A stretch of 64,000 nucleotides of DNA from Polyangia bacterium (GTDB lineage: Bacteria; Myxococcota_A; Polyangia; Fen-1088): contig DATATI010000001.1 in assembly GCA_036268875.1 (NCBI GenBank), positions 1 through 64,000 of the forward strand, in the 5' to 3' direction. Positions 21,082-29,660 of the stretch are shown one piece after another; the stretch's first letter is position 1; each line of letters opens with the position of its first letter. The notes beneath the pieces are model-generated. The model was not told the origin of the DNA and did no database searches. It saw only the letters and a list, made by a program, of their open reading frames with translations. A program made the translations under genes and the position numbers.

Positions 21082-22605
21082 TTACTTGCTGGCCGCCCCG
21101 GCGGCGGCGCCACCACCCAACAGTAGCAGAGACTTCAGGTCCTCGTCGTTGAACACCAGTTGCGTGCCCAGGAACCAGTCGATGCCGCCGCCGGCACCGC
21201 CGCGTGCGCGGTTGAAGTTCGCCAGATCGTCGCCGCCGCCAAGCAGGAACAGGTTGCGCTTCCACACCGCCAGCGCAACCGTCGGTTTGATGCGTGGGTA
21301 CTGATTCGTCTGGGCGTCAAAGACATCCAACGAAAAATTCAGCCGGTCGTCGAGTAGGTGCAGATCCAGCCCGACACCACCGGTGGATTCCTTGATACCA
21401 AATCGACCAGCCCAAGGACCGATGCGCTTGCCGAACATCAGCGTGAAACGCAGCTGCTGGCTGATGGTCACCTGCTGCTGCGACGTGGTTCCGGTCTGCG
21501 AGCTGCTGGTCACCGTGGTGGTCGCCTGACGGTACCCGCGCGGGTCCTGCACGAGCTCTATCAGATAGAACTTGTCCGGCCGCGGCTCCAGCTGGACCTG
21601 CAGGTACTCCTTGAAGGAACGCGAGATCACGTTGGCGTCGAACCGTAGGCCGACGATGGTCTGCAGCTTGGTCACGCTGCGGACGAAGGTGCTGGCGTCC
21701 TCGGTGATGTCCTCGACGTTGCGAGCGATGGTGTCGTCGGTCAATAGGTGACCGACGGTGCCCTCGCCCTTGTCGATGCGGCTGCTGATCGACTCGGTGT
21801 TCTTCAGCGTTCGGTCCAGGTTGTCGATGGTCCGTTGCAGCTTGTCCAGCGATCCGCGCACCGCCGTGCCCGTCTCCTTGACCTCGCCCTGGCTGGTGCC
21901 GACCAGCGTCTTGAGCGAATCGGTTATCTCGCGAACGTTCTGGATGGCGACCTTGACGTCACCCGCCTCGGACGTTGTCACCCCTTCGACATTGGCCGCG
22001 ATGTGATCGACCCGGTTCAGCAGCCGCTCCAGAACCGACGCGTTGGTCTCGATCAGCTTGTTGACGTTCTCCGCGATGTCCGTGACCGTGCCCGACGTCA
22101 GGCGCTTCACGTCGGTGAGGATGTCTTTCAAGATCGGCAAGATGGTCCCGATGTCAGCCATCAGATCGCCCATCGCCGTCGGCTCGCGAACGTCTTTGAT
22201 CTCGTCGCCGTCTTTAAGGGGAACCATGTCGCGCCGCTGGCCGTTCACCAGCGCGTACGGCGTACCGGGATCTATCTCCAGATAATACTCACCCAGCAGC
22301 GAAGCGGATTTCTTCGAGACCACGGCGTTCGACCACAACTTGATGTTGGGGTTGATGCGCACGGAGATCTTCGCTTTTGCCGTCGCTGGATCCAGTTCGC
22401 GCTTTTCGATCTGCCCGATGGAGATGCCGGCGGTCTGCACCCGCGACTTTTCGAACAGCCCGGAGGCATCGGTAAACAAGCCCCAGACGACAATACCCTT
22501 GCCACCGGTCGTGCGCTCGCTGGTGGCGCGAATGATGACATACGTCGCGCCCGCCACCAGCAGCACCAAAAGACCGACGGTGACCGAGGCCCAGCTTTTC
22601 CTCAC
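21082..22605 (-). CDS. mlaD: MCE-family lipid transport protein (MlaD-like) with extended beta-rich C-terminus
   Basis: MlaD-type proteins bind lipids in the periplasm next to the MlaE/MlaF transporter. The 507-residue product, far longer than E. coli MlaD (about 180), has an N-terminal membrane anchor (residues 8-27), one MCE domain (about 36-120; SGLFEKSRVQTAGISIG and LGEYYLEIDPG) and a long helical, Asp/Lys/Thr-rich region (about 145-320). A C-terminal part (about 325-490) is rich in alternating strands ending in aromatics (YLQVQLEPRPDKFYLIEL, LRFTLMFGKRIG, VGLDLHLLDDRLNFSLDV). That part looks like an outer-membrane beta-barrel or a sheet domain. It overlaps mlaF by 4 bases. Confidence 0.85.
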   Translation of the reverse strand: MRKSWASVTVGLLVLLVAGATYVIIRATSERTTGGKGIVVWGLFTDASGLFEKSRVQTAGISIGQIEKRELDPATAKAKISVRINPNIKLWSNAVVSKKSASLLGEYYLEIDPGTPYALVNGQRRDMVPLKDGDEIKDVREPTAMGDLMADIGTILPILKDILTDVKRLTSGTVTDIAENVNKLIETNASVLERLLNRVDHIAANVEGVTTSEAGDVKVAIQNVREITDSLKTLVGTSQGEVKETGTAVRGSLDKLQRTIDNLDRTLKNTESISSRIDKGEGTVGHLLTDDTIARNVEDITEDASTFVRSVTKLQTIVGLRFDANVISRSFKEYLQVQLEPRPDKFYLIELVQDPRGYRQATTTVTSSSQTGTTSQQQVTISQQLRFTLMFGKRIGPWAGRFGIKESTGGVGLDLHLLDDRLNFSLDVFDAQTNQYPRIKPTVALAVWKRNLFLLGGGDDLANFNRARGGAGGGIDWFLGTQLVFNDEDLKSLLLLGGGAAAGAASK

Positions 22606-23405
22606 GGCGACGCCTCCTGTGGCGTCCCGATGCCCGCAGTATCGATGAACTCGCGCAGCGCCGGGTGGTGCGATCCCCGAACCTCGGCCGACGTCCCGGT
22701 GAGCAAGATCTTTCCTTCGTACAGCATCGAGATGCGATCGCCGATGCGGAACGTCGACGCCATATCGTGCGAGATCACCACCGAGGTCACGCCGAACTGG
22801 TCGGCGGTCCGGCGAATCATCTCGTCGACGTTCTTGGTGGCGATGGGATCAAGGCCGGTGGTGGGTTCGTCGTAAAGCAAGATCTCCGGGCGGTCGATCA
22901 GCGCCCGGGCCAGACCCACCCTTTTGCGCTGGCCACCCGACAGTTCGGCGGGAAACTTCTGCTCGACACCGGCCACATGAGCCAGGTCCAGGCGCTCCAG
23001 CAGATCACGCACCCGGCCCATGATCTCGTCATTGGCCAGGTGGTAACGCTCGACCAGCGGGAAGGCGATGTTCTCCACCACGTTCATCGAATCGAACAGC
23101 GCCGCGTACTGAAACACCATGCCAAACTTGCGGCGCATGGCCGCGATCTGGACGTCGTTCATCGGCACCATGTCGACGCCGTCCACCCAGATGTGGCCGC
23201 TGTCCGGTTTCAGCAAGCCCATCAGGTGCTTCATCAACACTGACTTTCCCGCGCCCGAGCCACCGATGATGATGTTGGTCTTGCCGCGTTCGATGTCGAG
23301 GTCGATGCCGCGCAAGACGTGCTGTGGACCGAAGGTCTTGTTCAGCCCGCGCACGCGAATCTGCCAGCGCTGGTCGCGCTGGGAGGGATCAGCCACCGTG
23401 GACAT
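22602..23405 (-). CDS. mlaF: MlaF-like ABC transporter ATP-binding protein
   Basis: This is the ATPase of an MCE phospholipid transport complex. The 267-residue protein has Walker A GGSGAGKSV, Q-loop VFQYAALFDSMNV, signature LSGGQRKRVGLARAL and Walker B ILLYDEPTTGLDP with ISHD. FQYAALFDSMNVVENIAFPL is typical for Ttg2A/MlaF. The ATG at 23405 is 8 bases after the mlaE stop; the long upstream open frame overlaps mlaE and is not coding. Confidence 0.93.
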   Translation of the reverse strand: MSTVADPSQRDQRWQIRVRGLNKTFGPQHVLRGIDLDIERGKTNIIIGGSGAGKSVLMKHLMGLLKPDSGHIWVDGVDMVPMNDVQIAAMRRKFGMVFQYAALFDSMNVVENIAFPLVERYHLANDEIMGRVRDLLERLDLAHVAGVEQKFPAELSGGQRKRVGLARALIDRPEILLYDEPTTGLDPIATKNVDEMIRRTADQFGVTSVVISHDMASTFRIGDRISMLYEGKILLTGTSAEVRGSHHPALREFIDTAGIGTPQEASP

Positions 23406-23413
23406 CGGGGCGG

Positions 23414-24286
23414 TCACGATTTGTACGGCCACAAGATGTGAAAGATATCGATGAGGAAATAATCGAGGACCAGAACCGAGACCGAGCCTGCAACCACCGC
23501 CCGGGTGGTGGCAAGCCCGACCTCCTTGGCGCCGCCGCGGACGTTGAATCCTTGATAGCAGGCGGTCAGCGCCACGGCGATCCCGAACACCGCCGCTTTG
23601 GTGGCTCCAATGATGTAATCCTTCGGATCGGTCCAGTACGTGTAGTACTCGATGAACTGACCCAAATCGACTTGCTTGAGGTAGATGGCGTACAGGTACG
23701 CGCCGAACAAGCCGACCACGTTGAAGACCATGGTCATGACCGGCATCATCAAGAACGTCGCCACCAGGCGCGGGCTGACCAGGTACTGAACCGGGTTCAC
23801 CGCGAACGTGCTCAGCGCATCGATCTGTTCGGTGATGCGCATCGACCCGAGCTCGGTGGCCATGCCAGAGCCGGCGCGCGCGGTGATCATCAGTGCGGTG
23901 AAGACCGGTGCCAGTTCCTGGGCCAGCGACAGGCCGACGGTGGCGCCGACGTAACGTTCCTGGCGGAAGATCTCCAGCGCGGCGATGGCCTGCTGCGAGG
24001 CGACCGCGCCCGAAAAGAACCCGACCAACAAAATGATGGGCAGCGAACCGACGCCGACGAACTCCATCTGGTCGAGAAAAAGTCGCAGGCGGAACGGCGG
24101 CCGGAACAGCCATTTGACGGCGTCGTAAAGCAACATCGAATGCTCGCCGAAGTAACCGAAGATCAGGCGTAGCGGCGCCATGGCGGCGTCACCCAAATCT
24201 TTCCAGCGCAGGCGTTCTTCGGGCGCGGCGGGCGGCGCTGGGCGCGGTCTTCCAGTCGGCGGATCAGCGGAAGAGAGCTCCGTCAT
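23414..24286 (-). CDS. mlaE: MlaE-like ABC transporter permease
   Basis: This inner-membrane permease of the MCE complex has 290 residues with about five hydrophobic segments. It carries the MlaE signatures LAQELAPVFTALMITARAGSGMATELGSM and EQIDALSTFAVNPVQYLV, and FNVRGGAKEVGLATTRAVV near the end. The Pro-rich N-terminal 25 residues are variable. It overlaps alr by 4 bases and is followed 8 bases later by mlaF. Confidence 0.93.
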   Translation of the reverse strand: MTELSSADPPTGRPRPAPPAAPEERLRWKDLGDAAMAPLRLIFGYFGEHSMLLYDAVKWLFRPPFRLRLFLDQMEFVGVGSLPIILLVGFFSGAVASQQAIAALEIFRQERYVGATVGLSLAQELAPVFTALMITARAGSGMATELGSMRITEQIDALSTFAVNPVQYLVSPRLVATFLMMPVMTMVFNVVGLFGAYLYAIYLKQVDLGQFIEYYTYWTDPKDYIIGATKAAVFGIAVALTACYQGFNVRGGAKEVGLATTRAVVAGSVSVLVLDYFLIDIFHILWPYKS

Positions 24287-25506
24287 GGAACCGACGGCGG
24301 CTGGAGCGGCCCAACCGGCCGCGGCGAAGCAACGTTATACACGCGAGGCACCCGTTTCGAGATGCCGCAGAGAATCTCATAACTGACGGTTCCGGCCCAG
24401 CGTGCCAGATCGTCCACGCTGATGCCCCCTGCCCCGTCGTCGCCGATCAACGTGACGGCGTCGCCCACCGCCGCACCCGGCACATCGGTGACGTCGACCA
24501 TCAACATGTCCATGCAGACCGCGCCGACGATCGGCGCGCGCTGGCCCCGCACCAGCACCGCAGCGTCGCGCACGTGCCGTGGATAGCCGTCGGCGTACCC
24601 GATCGGCAAGGTAGCCACCAGCGACGGACGCGCCGCCCGCCACAAGCCGCCATAACTGACGGTCGTGCCAGTCGGGATGTGGTGCAGCGCCATGATCAGC
24701 GTGGTCAGCCGCAGCGTCGGTTCAACCCCGGCCAGACCGACGTGCGTCGACGGCATCACGCCGTAAAGCGCAAGTCCCGGGCGGACGGCATCCAGCCGAG
24801 CGTCCGGAAATCGGACAGCGGCGGCGCTGTTGGCGGCATGATTGGTCAACCCGTGAAGGCCGCGCTGGGCGGCCAGGTCAACGCAGCTGCGAAAGCGCGT
24901 CAGCGCCTGTAGGGTGGCGGCGCCATCCGCGACGTCCGCCGACGCAAAATGGGTGCACAGACCGGCCAGCAACAAACTGTCGGCGGCCCCGACTTGATCC
25001 AGCATGGCCGGCAATTCGTCGGTGGAAACACCCAAGCGACTCATCCCAGTGTCGACCTTCAAGTGAACCGCCACCCGCCGTCTTCGTTCGTTGCCCGCCG
25101 CCGCGAAGCGCTCGAGGTCGCCAGGATCGTAAACGACCGGCGTCAGCCCCTCGTCGATCACCTCGCGTTGGTGGCGATTGTAGTAAGCGCCCAGAATCAT
25201 CACCGGGCCGCGGAGCCCGGCCGCGCGCAACTCTAACCCCTCTTCGACCAGCGAGACCGCCAACCCATCGCAAAGCGGCTCCAGCGCCCGCCCCACCGCC
25301 ACCGCTCCGTGGCCGTAGGCGTCGGCTTTGATGACCGCCCACAGCTTGACGCCTGAACCGATGGTGGCCCGCAGCCGCGCCACGTTTCGCGCCATCGCCC
25401 CCAGATCGACAGTCGCCACGGTGGGACGGATCGACGTGCGGATGTCGACCTCGGACAACGGTGCGACCGGCGCGGTGATCGCCCCGACTCTGGGCTTCGT
25501 CGCCAA
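24283..25506 (-). CDS. alr: Alanine racemase
   Basis: This PLP enzyme converts L-Ala to D-Ala for peptidoglycan. The 407-residue protein has the PLP Lys in AVIKADAYGHGA (near residue 60), TGMSRLGV, the catalytic Tyr in TVSYGGLWRA and CMDMLMVDVTDV. The N-terminal 25 residues are extra and may include a non-native start. It is the first gene of the alr-mlaE-mlaF-mlaD run and overlaps mlaE by 4 bases, which couples cell wall and envelope-lipid functions. Confidence 0.94.
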   Translation of the reverse strand: MATKPRVGAITAPVAPLSEVDIRTSIRPTVATVDLGAMARNVARLRATIGSGVKLWAVIKADAYGHGAVAVGRALEPLCDGLAVSLVEEGLELRAAGLRGPVMILGAYYNRHQREVIDEGLTPVVYDPGDLERFAAAGNERRRRVAVHLKVDTGMSRLGVSTDELPAMLDQVGAADSLLLAGLCTHFASADVADGAATLQALTRFRSCVDLAAQRGLHGLTNHAANSAAAVRFPDARLDAVRPGLALYGVMPSTHVGLAGVEPTLRLTTLIMALHHIPTGTTVSYGGLWRAARPSLVATLPIGYADGYPRHVRDAAVLVRGQRAPIVGAVCMDMLMVDVTDVPGAAVGDAVTLIGDDGAGGISVDDLARWAGTVSYEILCGISKRVPRVYNVASPRPVGPLQPPSVP

Positions 25507-25563
25507 AACCTGTTTACTTTCCCTTGCGTCAGGCCGGGCGTCAATTTCTGCCGTGTGACGGAA

Positions 25564-26307
25564 TCAGGCGTTCCCTTCGCCTAAACGACGGTTGATCAGA
25601 AGACCACGGCCCTGCGCCTGCAAGAGACCGCGCCGGGTCAGATCGGATACCACGCGTGAAACCGTCTCGCGGCAAGCGCCCACCAGATTGGCCAGCTCTT
25701 GCTGGGTCGGCCGCTGGCGGATCAGCACGCCGTCAGCGACGACCTGCCCCTCCTGCCGCCCCAGCGCCACCAGCGTCGAGACCACCCGTCCTTGAACATC
25801 GGTCAATACCAGGCGGACCGCCAGATCGTGCGACCGGTTCAGGCGGCGCACCAGCTGGCGTGACAACGCCGGAGCCAGATCGGCAACGGCGGCCGGGTTG
25901 GCCAGCAAGGCATCGCGCGGAACGACCAGCACGGTGGAAGGTTCGGTGGCTTCCCAGTCGTTGACCAGAGACTGGTCGGGCGCGGCCAGCGCATCAGCCA
26001 GCAGCTCGCCCGGGCGAAAACTTTCGACGGTGATCTCGCGTCCGTTGGCGCCGCGACGGACGGCGCGGATGCGACCGCGCACGATCAGGAAGGTATGGTC
26101 GGGGACCGCGCCGGTGGCGGCGAGAACCATTCCGCGTCTCAGCTGCTTTAGGCTGCTGCGCGCCGCCAGCGCGCGGAGCACCGGCGGTTGAAAGCGAGAA
26201 AACAGTTCGGCTGATTGAAGGGCCGCCAGCTCCGGGCTGATGATCGAAGGGGTGGTCGCTGGCTTTACATAAGGATTCAGTTCAAGCGATGCGGTCGCGA
26301 TGGCCAT
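25564..26307 (-). CDS. Crp/Fnr family transcriptional regulator
   Basis: The 247-residue protein has a cyclic-nucleotide-binding-like beta-roll (about residues 30-150) and a C-terminal winged helix with TQQELANLVGACRETVSRVVSDL as recognition helix. The beta-roll lacks the cAMP-contact set of E. coli Crp (no RxS pair is seen), and there is no N-terminal Cys cluster of the Fnr type, so the ligand is unknown. The ATG at 26307 with AGGAGG 5 bases upstream is preferred over the one at 26349. A monocistronic gene. Confidence 0.9.
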   Translation of the reverse strand: MAIATASLELNPYVKPATTPSIISPELAALQSAELFSRFQPPVLRALAARSSLKQLRRGMVLAATGAVPDHTFLIVRGRIRAVRRGANGREITVESFRPGELLADALAAPDQSLVNDWEATEPSTVLVVPRDALLANPAAVADLAPALSRQLVRRLNRSHDLAVRLVLTDVQGRVVSTLVALGRQEGQVVADGVLIRQRPTQQELANLVGACRETVSRVVSDLTRRGLLQAQGRGLLINRRLGEGNA

Positions 26308-26312
26308 GTGAG

Positions 26313-26318
26313 CCTCCT
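26313..26318 (-). promoter_or_regulatory. Ribosome-binding site of the Crp/Fnr gene
   Basis: A perfect AGGAGG lies 5 bases before the ATG at 26307, which decides the start against the in-frame ATG at 26349. Confidence 0.7.
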
Positions 26319-26380
26319 GGCGCCTTTCCCTACGCAACCCAGATGCCAAACGGTAAAGCCCGTTCTGATCGCATCTTTGG

Positions 26381-26406
26381 TGTCAGTGCGCGTCCAAAAC
26401 CTGACA
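26381..26406. promoter_or_regulatory. Inverted repeat between the divergent Crp/Fnr and phosphoesterase genes
   Basis: TGTCAG (26381-26386) and CTGACA (26401-26406) form 6-base arms with a 14-base spacer. A second small palindrome (CTGACATCAG) overlaps the right arm. It lies between divergent genes and could be an operator, perhaps for the Crp/Fnr protein itself, but the spacing is not the usual Crp/Fnr site. Confidence 0.25.
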
Positions 26407-26518
26407 TCAGTGGCGCGGTCGCCACACCGCCCGTGAAAAACAGACGGTGGACTTTCTGACAAGCGTGGCTGGCCAAGTCGACAATGCCGTCGACGGGCAG
26501 TAGGACTGCGGCACGGTC

Positions 26519-27721
26519 ATGGGAAGAGCGGGAACAATGATTGTTTTTTTGTTAACCATCGTGGGAATACTGGGCGGTCTTCACGTCTACATTTGGTTGC
26601 GCTTAATCCGCGACACACACTTGCCGGCGCCTTGGAATGCCTTGGCTTTGAGTGTGCTGCTGCTGCTCGGCCTGGCGATCCCCCTCTCACTTTTTTACGG
26701 ACGCGGACATCCGGAGGTGCGCCGGGTACTGGGCTGGCCGGCGAATATCTGGTTGGGGATGGTGTTCCTACTGTTCGTCAGCTTGCTGGGCACAGACATC
26801 GTGCGAGGCCTTTACCGGTTTATCAGCCGGCTGGCCACCGACGGGCCGGCCCTCGACCCGGCACGTCGCACCTGGCTAGCACGCGCTTTCGGCGGCGCCG
26901 CGGTGGCGGTGGCGGCGGCGCTGGGTTTGATCGCCGTGCAGTCGGCACTGGGACCGGTTGCGGTGCGGAAGGTGCGGGTGCGCCTGAAAAGACTGGCGGC
27001 GGCGCAGGACGGACTTTCGATCGTCCAGCTGACCGACATGCACCTCGGCGCGACCCGCGGCCGGGCCTTCGTCGAGGACATCGTGCGGCGAACCAACGCG
27101 CTGTCGCCGGACATCGTGGCCATCACCGGCGACCTGGTCGATGGGTCGGTGGCGGATCTTGGCCATGCAGTGGCGGCTTTGGCTGATCTGCGGGCGCGGC
27201 ACGGCGTCTACTTCGTCACCGGCAACCACGAATACTACTCGGGCGCCGACGCTTGGATCGCCGAGCTGCGGCGCTTCGGCATCCGGGTTTTACGCAACGA
27301 ACGGGTGACCATCGGCGACGGCGCGCAGGCGCTGGAGCTGGCCGGCGTCGACGACTATTCGGCCGGGCGCTTCAGCGGCCAGTCCCACGCGCAAGCCGTC
27401 GAACAGGCTCTGGGCGGACGCGATGTCAGCCGCGAGGTCGTCCTGATGGCGCATCAGCCGCGGTCAATCGACGAGGCAGCGCGGCACGGCGTCGGGTTGC
27501 AGCTGTCCGGACACACGCACGGCGGCCAGGTCTGGCCGTTCATCTACTTCGTCAAGCTGCAACAGCCATTCGTCGCCGGACTACACCGGCGCGGCGACGT
27601 TCAGATCTATGTCAGCCGCGGCACCGGATACTGGGGCCCGCCGATGCGCCTGGGCGCGCCCGCGGAGATCACGCACCTGGTGCTGGAAAAAGAAAACGCC
27701 GGCGATCCGGCCAGCGCCTGA
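26519..27721 (+). CDS. Membrane-anchored metallophosphoesterase (YaeI/YkuE-like)
   Basis: The 400-residue product has about four N-terminal hydrophobic segments (residues 7-30, 39-60, 76-98, 122-142) followed by a calcineurin-like phosphoesterase domain. The metal-binding motifs are complete: LTDMHLG, ITGDLVDG, GNHEYY, MAHQP and LSGHTHGGQ. The domain ends near GTGYWGPPMRLGAPAEI, as in the YaeI/YkuE group, some members of which act on lipid-like phosphates. The start could instead be the ATG at 26537, which has no better ribosome-binding site. Confidence 0.9.
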   Translation: MGRAGTMIVFLLTIVGILGGLHVYIWLRLIRDTHLPAPWNALALSVLLLLGLAIPLSLFYGRGHPEVRRVLGWPANIWLGMVFLLFVSLLGTDIVRGLYRFISRLATDGPALDPARRTWLARAFGGAAVAVAAALGLIAVQSALGPVAVRKVRVRLKRLAAAQDGLSIVQLTDMHLGATRGRAFVEDIVRRTNALSPDIVAITGDLVDGSVADLGHAVAALADLRARHGVYFVTGNHEYYSGADAWIAELRRFGIRVLRNERVTIGDGAQALELAGVDDYSAGRFSGQSHAQAVEQALGGRDVSREVVLMAHQPRSIDEAARHGVGLQLSGHTHGGQVWPFIYFVKLQQPFVAGLHRRGDVQIYVSRGTGYWGPPMRLGAPAEITHLVLEKENAGDPASA

Positions 27722-27795
27722 TTCGAACCCGGCACGACGCAGAAGAACAACGGCGAGCGGCCGTCTGGCAACCGCCCGCCGTCGGTGTTACGCGA

Positions 27796-29400
27796 TCATT
27801 TGACGGTTACAAAACGGGTGCCGCCATTGCCGCGCACCCGCAAAAGATGACCGTTCGGGCCGGCGCTGTGCAATGCCTCGGCGGCCTGCTCGGACGAGCT
27901 CACCGGCTTGCGATCGATCTCGAAGATCACGTCGCCCGGCTTGAGACCGGCGCGTTCGGCCGGGCTGCCGGGCGTCACGTCGGTGACCACCGCGCCCTTG
28001 GCAGAACGGCCGAGACCCAGCGAATCAGCCACGTCGGGCGTCAGCGTTTGCAAGCCCAGGCCGACCTTGCCGGAGGCTTGCGGCTGGCGTTGATCCTCGT
28101 CGGGCAATTCGCCCAGCGTCACTTGCGTCGACCCTGACTTTCCGTCCCGCACGTACTGCAGCGTCACCTTCGAACCGATCGATTGCGACGACACGAAATC
28201 GACCACGTCCGCGGCGCCAGCGACCTTCTGAGAGTTGATGGTGGTGATGACGTCACCGGGGCGAATGCCCGACCGACCGGCGGGTGCGCCCGGGGTCAAC
28301 TCGGCCACGAAGGCGCCGTTTGCGGGCAGGTTCTTCGCGGCTGCGCCCAGTTTGGCCTTCTGCGCATCATCAAGATCTTTGACGTCGCTGAGCATGACGC
28401 CCATGTACGGATAGCGCATGCGCCCTTCCTTCAGCAGCACCTGCGCCACGCGTCGCACTTCGTTCACCGGAATAGCGAAGCCATAGCTGCCGCCCGCCCC
28501 GACCTGAATCAGCGTGTTCACGCCCACCACTTCGCCGTCCAGGTTCACCAGCGGCCCGCCGGAGTTTCCCGGATTGATCTTGGCGTCGGTCTGAATGTAC
28601 CCGCGCACGCGCTTGCCAGACATCTGCACGTGTCGACCGGGGCGGCCTTTGCCGCTGACGATGCCGGCGGTGACGGTCTGCTCGAGGCCGAGCGGACTGC
28701 CCACCGCCACCACCCACTCGCCGACCTCCAGCTTGTCCGAATCGCCGAGGCGGGCGGCGGTCAGATTCGACGGCGCCTTTTCCAATCGGACCACGGCCAC
28801 GTCGGTCTGCGCGTCCTTGCCGATCACCTTGGCCGGATATTCCTTACCGTCGTTGAAGGTCACCGTGACCTTGGTGGCACCTTGGATGACGTGACGGTTG
28901 GTGACGATGTTACCGCTGGTGTCCAGGATGAAGCCGGACCCTACGCCGTGGGTGGGACCGGGGTTCGGTCCCTGAAAACCTTCGCCGCCACCACCGAAAT
29001 CGAAGAAGCGCCGAAAAAATGGCGGGATATTGTTGTCGCTGTCTTCGTCATCGGGCGTGGGATGCCGGCCGTGAGCTTCGGCGACCGCCGGGGCACCCAC
29101 TTCGACCTCGATGCGCACCACCGACGGCGAAAGCGCCTTGGCCACTGACGAGAACGCGTGCGAGATGGCGCGCGCTTCATTGGGCGTCTCCATCTTCGGC
29201 GTCACCGCCGGCGATGCGGCCATGGCCTGACTGCCACCCACGACACCGTTGGCGCGCACGGCGACGCCCGCCGCCGCGCCCACGAAGAGCGCCGCGGCCA
29301 CTGCGGTGATCGCCAGCGTGCGGCCGCCGGTTTTTCTTTTTGGGGTTGAAAATGGTGGTGTCGGCGAGGGCGACGATGAAGATGAAGGCGATCGGTTCAT
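27796..29400 (-). CDS. degP: HtrA/DegP-type trypsin-like serine protease with two PDZ domains
   Basis: This is a periplasmic quality-control protease of 534 residues. A Ser/Pro-rich cytoplasmic tail precedes a single membrane segment (about 31-52). The protease domain carries His in VTNRHVIQG, Asp in DAQTDVAVVRL and Ser in NPGNSGGPLVN. Two PDZ domains follow (GIRPGDVITTI and GLKPGDVIFEI). The ATG at 29400 with AAAGGA 6 bases upstream is chosen over an upstream in-frame ATG. The single anchor resembles DegS, but the two PDZ domains resemble DegP/DegQ. Confidence 0.93.
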   Translation of the reverse strand: MNRSPSSSSSPSPTPPFSTPKRKTGGRTLAITAVAAALFVGAAAGVAVRANGVVGGSQAMAASPAVTPKMETPNEARAISHAFSSVAKALSPSVVRIEVEVGAPAVAEAHGRHPTPDDEDSDNNIPPFFRRFFDFGGGGEGFQGPNPGPTHGVGSGFILDTSGNIVTNRHVIQGATKVTVTFNDGKEYPAKVIGKDAQTDVAVVRLEKAPSNLTAARLGDSDKLEVGEWVVAVGSPLGLEQTVTAGIVSGKGRPGRHVQMSGKRVRGYIQTDAKINPGNSGGPLVNLDGEVVGVNTLIQVGAGGSYGFAIPVNEVRRVAQVLLKEGRMRYPYMGVMLSDVKDLDDAQKAKLGAAAKNLPANGAFVAELTPGAPAGRSGIRPGDVITTINSQKVAGAADVVDFVSSQSIGSKVTLQYVRDGKSGSTQVTLGELPDEDQRQPQASGKVGLGLQTLTPDVADSLGLGRSAKGAVVTDVTPGSPAERAGLKPGDVIFEIDRKPVSSSEQAAEALHSAGPNGHLLRVRGNGGTRFVTVK

Positions 29401-29413
29401 GGCTGTTCCTTTG

Positions 29414-29436
29414 GACCTCCCGAGAGGTCGTGTCAA
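29414..29436 (-). promoter_or_regulatory. Palindrome and TTGACA box upstream of the HtrA gene
   Basis: On the minus strand a perfect TTGACA (29431-29436) is followed directly by the palindrome GACCTC-TCGG-GAGGTC (29414-29429), which ends a few bases before the ribosome-binding site. The stem would cover the 5' leader, or be an operator at the promoter. No clear -10 box is seen at 16-18 bases. Confidence 0.35.
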
Positions 29437-29660
29437 GCGCCGCGGGCAACCGCCCGACGTCGTTTCCAGCGCTCATCCTGCATAACGGGTGCCCGAAAGC
29501 GAAAATTCCTGCCCTTCGGACGACCACCGAAAGTGCCCGTGATGATTTGCGCCGGCCGGCCGTCTTCGCTAAACCACGGGGTTATGAATGGGGTTGTCCG
29601 CCGCCCGCGCCAGCAAGCGTTTGCCCGCCGCTCGACGGTGAACAGCGCGGGCTTTCGCTG

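Noticed and set aside
23406-24113. Long N-terminal extension of mlaF
   Set aside because: It is antisense-like Arg/His-rich text in another frame of mlaE; MlaF proteins start near 23405.
29340-29660. Extension of the alcohol dehydrogenase upstream to 29340
   Set aside because: It runs antisense through the htrA start; the normal N-terminus begins at 29661.
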